DNA of 10,954 bases from CAYSHJ01 sp964589725 (lineage in GTDB: Bacteria; Planctomycetota; Planctomycetia; Planctomycetales; Planctomycetaceae). This document shows, piece by piece, positions 6,783-10,954 of this stretch. The notes beneath the pieces are model-generated. The model saw only the letters and a program-made list of their open reading frames with translations, had not been told where the DNA came from and ran no database searches. The stretch is from positions 1-10,954 of the forward strand of contig CAZPUJ010000149.1 of the NCBI GenBank assembly GCA_964589725.1, in the 5' to 3' direction. The translations under genes and the position numbers were made by a program. Every line of letters begins with the position of its first letter. The first letter of the stretch is position 1.

Positions 6783-7772
6783 TCAAGGCTCAAACCGATT
6801 CTGGGGCTCGCCAAAGCGTTTGCCGTCTGGAGTCATCAGTTGCAGATACACTCGCGTGTCGATGTTGACGTTCATTTGCTCAACGCGACCGTCGGCAAAC
6901 GCGACGTTGACGATGCCAGTGTGATGCGAGCTTGGCACGGGCGACCGGCCAGGTAACACACGCGGCTTTGGCCGAATCGCGAACGGACCGAGATTGGCCG
7001 ACTTCACTTTCAACCGCTGAGTCGGATCAGTGTTCGACGCAAACTCAATTCGGTCCAGGCCGACGACGAAGCCCAAATCGAATGTCTCCCGCGAAAGCCA
7101 ATTCCGGGCGTTCGTGTTTTCGGCGAAGAGAATCGTTTGAGATTGGCCATCGGCTTCAGTGATCTCATCGATCGTCATTTGATAGCCGTCCGCATGCGCT
7201 CGCCAAAACATGCCTGTGGCGCGAGTCAGTGATCGCTCCTCGTCGGTGACATTGCCGTCGCTATTCCAATCGACATCAGCCGAATGCAGACGAGATTCGG
7301 TGATCGCCTCGGTCTTAGCATCGGCGAGAAACCGGCCCCAGCCGGCATTCGCGACGTAGCTTAGGCCAAGATGATGCCCAGCATTCAACGAATCCTCCGG
7401 GCATGCCAGCACCTTGATCAATAAGGGAGTCTTCGACGTCCTCCATGCCTTCTCAACGACCAGAGGATCTTCCTTCAGAGCCCGGTACAACGTGGCATTG
7501 TCCAAATGCGGCAACAGGGCGACCGGCCAACCAAATTGGCCGTCCTCGAACAGCGGCATGCGGCCGTCATTCGCTGCCGCGTATTGCAGCGTCGCCAACG
7601 CGATTTGCTTCAGATTGTTTTGACACGCCATCCTGCGAGCAGGGGGATGATTGCCCACACGCGACGCAGCCATCCAGATGAGAAACCCGGTGACGCAGAG
7701 CACCACAAAGACGTCCATCCGAGATATGCCGCTGCGTGGACGGAAGAACGGTCGGCAAGATGAGTGCTTCAT
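6783..7772 (-). CDS. DUF1559 family pseudopilin-like protein with EF-hand-like loop
   Basis: 329 residues. DUF1559 proteins are a very expanded planctomycete family with a type IV pilin-like N-terminus; their function is not established. Here the prepilin-like segment is degenerate: RSGISRMD at residues 13-20 replaces the usual GFTLIE, followed by a membrane helix (VFVVLCVTGFLIWMAA, 21-36). Then come the family motif CQNNLKQIALATLQY (50-64) and the C-terminal SSHHTGIVNVAFADGRVEQ (281-299) ending near the DGKRFG motif. A candidate calcium loop DWNSDGNVTDEE sits at 168-179. The start at 7772 is chosen because GGAGG lies 7 nt upstream; the longer frame to 7880 would overlap larE. It begins 20 nt after the larE stop and is probably co-transcribed with it. 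Confidence 0.9.
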   Translation of the reverse strand: MKHSSCRPFFRPRSGISRMDVFVVLCVTGFLIWMAASRVGNHPPARRMACQNNLKQIALATLQYAAANDGRMPLFEDGQFGWPVALLPHLDNATLYRALKEDPLVVEKAWRTSKTPLLIKVLACPEDSLNAGHHLGLSYVANAGWGRFLADAKTEAITESRLHSADVDWNSDGNVTDEERSLTRATGMFWRAHADGYQMTIDEITEADGQSQTILFAENTNARNWLSRETFDLGFVVGLDRIEFASNTDPTQRLKVKSANLGPFAIRPKPRVLPGRSPVPSSHHTGIVNVAFADGRVEQMNVNIDTRVYLQLMTPDGKRFGEPQNRFEP

Positions 7773-7779
7773 GATGAAG

Positions 7780-7784
7780 CCTCC
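7780..7784 (-). promoter_or_regulatory. Ribosome-binding site of the DUF1559 gene
   Basis: GGAGG on the minus strand, 7 nt before the ATG at 7772, and inside the 20-nt gap after the larE stop. It fixes the DUF1559 start and suggests translation of the second gene from a shared message. Confidence 0.7.
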
Positions 7785-7792
7785 GAAGCGTC

Positions 7793-8635
7793 TCATGCGA
7801 GGTTCGATCGTAGGCTTTCCAACGGCACCAGCGCGTTCAGACTCCCCGAGCGGAATCCTTCGAGGTCGAGCGTCACGCAACGGAAGCCGAGCGAACGCAA
7901 CTCGCGAGAGATGCGCTCAAAGATAGTCAGGCTCAGCAGCGGTGTGACTTCGGACAACGAGACTTCAATCCGTGCGAGTTCGTTGGCTTCGAGGCGGACT
8001 CGGAATTCACGCAGGCCGAATTCGCGTTTCAAAAAATGCTCGGCGGCGTCGATGCGGGCGACTCGTTCCGGCGTGACGGCGATTCCGTAGGCGATGCGGC
8101 TGGAGAGGCACGGCATCGCGGGCTTGTCCCAGCAGGGCAGGGCCCATTGCTTCGCGAGTGCTCGCACGTCGGCCTTCGTGAAGCCGGCCTCAATGAGCGG
8201 ACTGCGGACGGAATGCTCGCGCGCGGCGGTCATGCCGGGGCGGTAGTCGCCTTGGTCGTCGAGGTTCGCTCCGTTGCCGATCACGTCCGCGTCGAGTTCG
8301 CTCAGTCGCGATTCCAACCGCGAGTACAGTTCCGTCTTGCAGAAGTAACAACGGTTCGTTGGATTCTTCAGGTAGTCATCGTTGGCGAATTCTTGAGTCA
8401 TCAACTCGACATGTCGAATGCCGATCAAGGCCGCGACCTCGCGAGCTTGTTCCAACTCGCCCGAGGCCAAGCTTGCACTGACCGCCGTCACCGCGACTGC
8501 CTTCGCGCCGCAAGCCTCGAACGCTGCTTTGGCCACGACCGCACTGTCCACTCCGCCAGAAAACGCCACGGCGACTCGGCCGTAGCCGGACAGAACCGCT
8601 AGCAAGGCATCACGCTTTTGATTCAGGTCGCTCAT
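7793..8635 (-). CDS. larE: ATP-dependent sacrificial sulfur transferase LarE
   Basis: 280 residues, the usual length. LarE adds sulfur to the pyridinium dicarboxylate precursor of the nickel-pincer nucleotide cofactor, best known from lactate racemase; it is cytoplasmic and consumes ATP. The PP-loop signature SGGVDS is at residues 26-31. NRCYFCKTELY (C96, C99), GNGANLDDQGDYRPG (120-134), RSPL (144-147) and KPAMPCLSSRIAYG with C176 follow. C176 lines up with the sacrificial cysteine of Lactobacillus plantarum LarE. The added CxxC matches the three-cysteine LarE class that carries a [4Fe-4S] cluster and need not be consumed; that functional reading is inference. LarA, LarB and LarC are not in the window. 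First gene of a two-gene minus-strand unit with DUF1559. Start ATG 8635; only a weak GAAAGG lies upstream. Confidence 0.93.
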   Translation of the reverse strand: MSDLNQKRDALLAVLSGYGRVAVAFSGGVDSAVVAKAAFEACGAKAVAVTAVSASLASGELEQAREVAALIGIRHVELMTQEFANDDYLKNPTNRCYFCKTELYSRLESRLSELDADVIGNGANLDDQGDYRPGMTAAREHSVRSPLIEAGFTKADVRALAKQWALPCWDKPAMPCLSSRIAYGIAVTPERVARIDAAEHFLKREFGLREFRVRLEANELARIEVSLSEVTPLLSLTIFERISRELRSLGFRCVTLDLEGFRSGSLNALVPLESLRSNLA

Positions 8636-8664
8636 GTCGGTCCGTGCCTTTCAGGATCGGGTGA

Positions 8665-8789
8665 GGGGTCAGGTGTTCGGATTTCTGTTTTGGCGTCACA
8701 AACGGAGTCAAGCGTGGTTTGGAGTTGGACTGGCGATGGAAGTCAACGGCGATTCAACGGCCAAAACAGAAATCCGAACACCTGACCCC
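8665..8789. mobile_element. MITE-like element with perfect 30-bp terminal inverted repeats
   Basis: Arms 8665-8694 and 8760-8789 are exact reverse complements over 30 nt (outer end GGGGTCAGGTGTTCGG, inner end TTTTGGC), enclosing 65 nt with no coding content. Total 125 bp. Such a shape fits a non-autonomous miniature transposable element or a pair of inverted dispersed repeats. No target-site duplication is evident in the flanks (GTGA left, GGCT right), which weakens the transposon reading. It lies 30 nt from the larE start, so it may influence larE transcription. Confidence 0.7.
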
Positions 8790-8803
8790 GGCTCGCGCGC
8801 AAA

Positions 8804-8827
8804 GTGCGTCGTGCGCCCCCGACGCAC
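8804..8827. repeat. Short hairpin upstream of the cytochrome gene
   Basis: GTGCGTCG (8804-8811) and CGACGCAC (8820-8827) pair perfectly over 8 bp around the loop TGCGCCCC. It is 112 nt before the downstream start. The size and position suggest another small dispersed palindrome; no T-run follows. Confidence 0.5.
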
Positions 8828-8938
8828 CGTTCCACCGTCTTGCTGGTGACTTTATACTCGCCACCGTCGGTTCGCGGGAATCGCAGGGATTCTTTCCGAG
8901 TCGAGATTGAGCGGATGAGTTTAATGAGGATCGTGGCT

Positions 8939-10858
8939 ATGAAGCGATTGTCGGCTGTCTTGGGAGCTCTTGTTGTCACGATCGGCTTGACAGCACTCGT
9001 GCCTGCGGTGCGAGCGGCCATCACGCTCGAACAACGCAAAGAAGTGAACCAGATCAAGGACGATTCGGGCGACCTCGCCAAATTGATTCGCGACAAGAAG
9101 TACGACGAAGCCAACAAGTTACTCAACGATTTGACTGCAAAACTCGACAAGATCGCGAAGGACGCGGAGCTTAAGTCGGGAGACAAGATGCTTGCTCCGG
9201 TGCAGATCATTCTCGAAAGGCACCGGCAAACGCTGGCGAAGTTGACTGGGGCAGGCAAGGGGAGCGATGAGGCGAACGACGTGAGCTTCGTCAAGCAAAT
9301 CGCTCCATTGATCAACTCGAAGTGCGCGAGTTGCCACGATGAGAAGGCGGCCGGCAAGTTGCGATTGGATTCCTACGCCGCCATGAAGGAAGGCGGCAAG
9401 AGCGGTGTGCTGCTGGCCATCGGTCAGCCACAACGCAGCTTAATCATGGCTCGCCTCACGGGGCAGGTTGCTCCGCGCATGCCCAAAGACGGCGCGCCGC
9501 TCACGCGCGAGGAACTAGAGCTTGTCGGCAACTGGATCAAGCAGGGAGCCAAGTTCGACGGCGAGGACGAGAATGAAAAGCTGGCCGACACAGGCAAGCC
9601 CGCCAAGAAGAAAAACCTCACGCCGGTGAAAATCAACAAGGCCACGGGCAAAGAGACTGTGTCGTTCATCAAGGATATTGCTCCGGACATCGTCGGACTG
9701 TGTACGCGCTGCCACAGCGGCACGAATCCGCGCAGCGGCTTCCGAGTGGTCACGTTTGAAGACATCATGCGCGGCGGCGATAGCGGCGCGGTCATCGAGC
9801 CGGGAAGTCTGGACAACAGCCGCTTGTGGGAACTGGTCAGCGGCGGTCCCCCGAAGATGCCGCCGGGGCAGATTGCTATTCGCCGCTCGTGGTATCAGAA
9901 GCTTGAAGTCTGGATCAAAGAAGGAGCGAAGTTCGATGGCGACGATCCCAAGGTTCCGTTGGCGAAGCTTGTCCCAACCGAAGACGAGCTGAAGCGACAA
10001 AAACTTTCCCGCCTGACGCCCGACGAATTCTTGGAGATGCGGAAAGAGCAGACTCGCGACCAATGGAAGCGAGCACTGGCGAAAGAAGAGGCCCAGGAAA
10101 TCGAGACCGCCGAGTTCTATCTCTATGGCAACGTGGGCGAGGAGCGATTGAAGCAGATCTCCGGGTGGGCCGAGGAACATGCCAAGGCGTTGCGCACGGC
10201 CTTCAAAGTGGATGGCAAACCAATCTGGCACGGCAAGCTGGCGGTGATTGTTTACAAGGATCGCTTCGGCTATTCGGAATTCAGCTTGACGATCAACAAC
10301 CGCGAGACTGACCCGGCCGTCGTCGGTCACTCGGTCGTCACGATCGGTCACGAAGAAGCGTACATCGTGTTGCTGGACGTCGGCGACACGGCCAACGCGA
10401 TCAATCCCGACACGCGGCTTAACCTGATTGACCAAATGACCGGCGCGTTCCTGAAGCGCGAAGGAAAGGCGATGCCCGAATGGCTCATTCGCGGCACCGG
10501 CTTGGCGATGGCCACGAAAGAAGTCAGCGGTGAAGACCTGTTTTTCAAAGGCTTGCGGACGTCCGCCGCCGAAGCGCTGCGAGGTCTCGAAAAACCCGAC
10601 GACCTGTTCGGCGACGGCAAGTTCTCGCCGAGCGACATGGCACCGATCGGATTCACGTTGGTGTCGTTCATGCTCCGCCAAGGTTCCGTGACAAAGTTCG
10701 TGCAGTTCGTCGGCGAGCTGCAAAAGGGAACCGCCATGCGAACCGCTGTTAGCAACGTCTACAAGCCGGCCACCGCGGAGACGCTGGCGATTGCCTATCT
10801 TAATTCGCTCGGTAATGCGAGCGGCGGTGTCACGAAAAAGAAGACGAAGGGAAAGTAA
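8939..10858 (+). CDS. Secreted dihaem planctomycete cytochrome c protein with degenerate peptidase-like domain
   Basis: 639 residues. A Sec signal peptide covers residues 1-26 (MKRLSAVLGALVV...VRA). A helical, lysine-rich segment follows (30-105). Two PSCyt1-type cytochrome c domains come next: one at about 116-205 with CASCH at 129-133 and a possible Met ligand at M181 (RMPKDG); the other at about 240-333 with CTRCH at 255-259 and M307 (KMPPG). Each ends with a WIKxGAKFDG helix. Residues about 390-620 resemble gluzincin-type (peptidase MA/DUF1570-like) domains in layout, with an alpha-beta start (YLYGNVGEERLKQI, KLAVIVYKDRF) and a MPEWLIRGTGLAM stretch where active relatives have P-x-W-x-x-E-G-x-A. 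But the expected HExxH is replaced by QMTGA (499-503), so no zinc site. Electron transfer or substrate binding at the cell surface is inference. ATG 8939 has GAGG 9 nt upstream and gives the cleanest signal peptide; ATG 8915 and 8924 are alternatives, and the open frame to 8804 is upstream read-through. Confidence 0.88.
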   Translation: MKRLSAVLGALVVTIGLTALVPAVRAAITLEQRKEVNQIKDDSGDLAKLIRDKKYDEANKLLNDLTAKLDKIAKDAELKSGDKMLAPVQIILERHRQTLAKLTGAGKGSDEANDVSFVKQIAPLINSKCASCHDEKAAGKLRLDSYAAMKEGGKSGVLLAIGQPQRSLIMARLTGQVAPRMPKDGAPLTREELELVGNWIKQGAKFDGEDENEKLADTGKPAKKKNLTPVKINKATGKETVSFIKDIAPDIVGLCTRCHSGTNPRSGFRVVTFEDIMRGGDSGAVIEPGSLDNSRLWELVSGGPPKMPPGQIAIRRSWYQKLEVWIKEGAKFDGDDPKVPLAKLVPTEDELKRQKLSRLTPDEFLEMRKEQTRDQWKRALAKEEAQEIETAEFYLYGNVGEERLKQISGWAEEHAKALRTAFKVDGKPIWHGKLAVIVYKDRFGYSEFSLTINNRETDPAVVGHSVVTIGHEEAYIVLLDVGDTANAINPDTRLNLIDQMTGAFLKREGKAMPEWLIRGTGLAMATKEVSGEDLFFKGLRTSAAEALRGLEKPDDLFGDGKFSPSDMAPIGFTLVSFMLRQGSVTKFVQFVGELQKGTAMRTAVSNVYKPATAETLAIAYLNSLGNASGGVTKKKTKGK

Positions 10859-10872
10859 CACTCGCACGCTCG

Positions 10873-10916
10873 TTCCCAAGCTCCGCTTGGGAATGCCTCC
10901 CCGAAGCTCCGCTTCG
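10873..10916. repeat. Two tandem hairpins after the cytochrome gene
   Basis: TTCCCAAGC-TCC-GCTTGGGAA (10873-10893) and CGAAGC-TCC-GCTTCG (10902-10916) are perfect 9-bp and 6-bp hairpins sharing the core AAGCTCCGCTT, 26 nt apart. The first begins 14 nt after the stop codon. Position suits transcript ending or 3'-end protection, but there is no T-run, so this is more likely a dispersed palindromic repeat that may also stabilise the message. Confidence 0.65.
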
Positions 10917-10954
10917 CGTGTCCCTGAATCGCACGACTGCAAGATCGAGTTCGT

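Larger units (their letters stand above)
8636..8938. other. 303-bp divergent intergenic region, repeat-rich
   Basis: This gap separates larE (minus) from the dihaem cytochrome gene (plus), so both promoters should lie here. Most of it is taken by the 30-bp inverted-repeat element (8665-8789) and a small hairpin (8804-8827). A TATACT at 8853-8858 resembles a -10 box for the plus-strand gene, but no good -35 stands 17 nt before it, so I do not call a promoter. No ORF here has coding character. Confidence 0.6.

Noticed and set aside
7773..7880. An N-terminal extension of the DUF1559 gene
   Set aside because: It would overlap the end of larE, and ATG 7772 has GGAGG at ideal distance directly before the pilin-like N-terminus.
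8636..8849. A small plus-strand ORF of 71 codons in the larE/cytochrome gap
   Set aside because: It runs through both arms of the 30-bp inverted repeat and has no ribosome-binding site or family likeness.
9515..10942. A 475-codon open frame on the minus strand
   Set aside because: It lies antisense to the clear dihaem cytochrome gene; its product has no recognisable motif and its composition is that of a shadow frame in GC-rich DNA.

Overview
The window is a piece of a planctomycete (Planctomycetota) chromosome. The clearest sign is the run of families that are abundant in that phylum: a PSCyt1/DUF1549/DUF1553 protein, a Tat-exported DUF1501 protein, a DUF1559 pseudopilin-like protein and a second protein with planctomycete-type cytochrome c domains. 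The order or genus cannot be fixed from this sequence. All calls come from reading the sequence; no database search was run.

Layout. (1) Bases 2-3551, plus strand: the 3' part of a DUF1549/DUF1553 gene, cut by the window edge inside its cytochrome c domain, followed by its usual partner, a DUF1501 gene. A 56-bp pair of inverted REP-like repeats sits at the junction and obscures the DUF1501 start. (2) Bases 3552-3963: a ribosome-binding site and Tat signal peptide with no mature protein behind them (a truncated third gene), then a second pair of inverted REP-like repeats with the same geometry but a different sequence. (3) Bases 3964-5307, minus strand: an unusual regulator-like protein that joins a BRCT domain, a MerR-type HTH and TPR repeats. 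(4) Bases 5308-6766, plus strand: glyA (serine hydroxymethyltransferase), with a perfect 23-bp inverted repeat just ahead of its start. (5) Bases 6783-8635, minus strand: larE (ATP-dependent sulfur transferase for the nickel-pincer cofactor) followed 20 nt later by a DUF1559 gene carrying an EF-hand/dockerin-like loop. (6) Bases 8636-8938: a 125-bp element with perfect 30-bp terminal inverted repeats, then a short hairpin. (7) Bases 8939-10858, plus strand: a secreted protein with two haem-binding cytochrome c domains and a C-terminal domain that resembles a gluzincin peptidase lacking its HExxH zinc site, followed by two tandem hairpins.

How the genes work together. The DUF1549/DUF1553 and DUF1501 genes form the standard planctomycete exported pair of unknown exact role. 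LarE belongs to lactate racemase cofactor assembly, but no larA, larB or larC is present here. GlyA is central one-carbon metabolism. The other genes have no evident shared pathway.

The most distinctive feature of the window is its repeats. Almost every gap between genes holds a different palindromic element, and one repeat tract has entered a coding region in frame. The two most organised elements have the hallmarks of REPINs (paired REP sequences with outer GTAG tetranucleotides).
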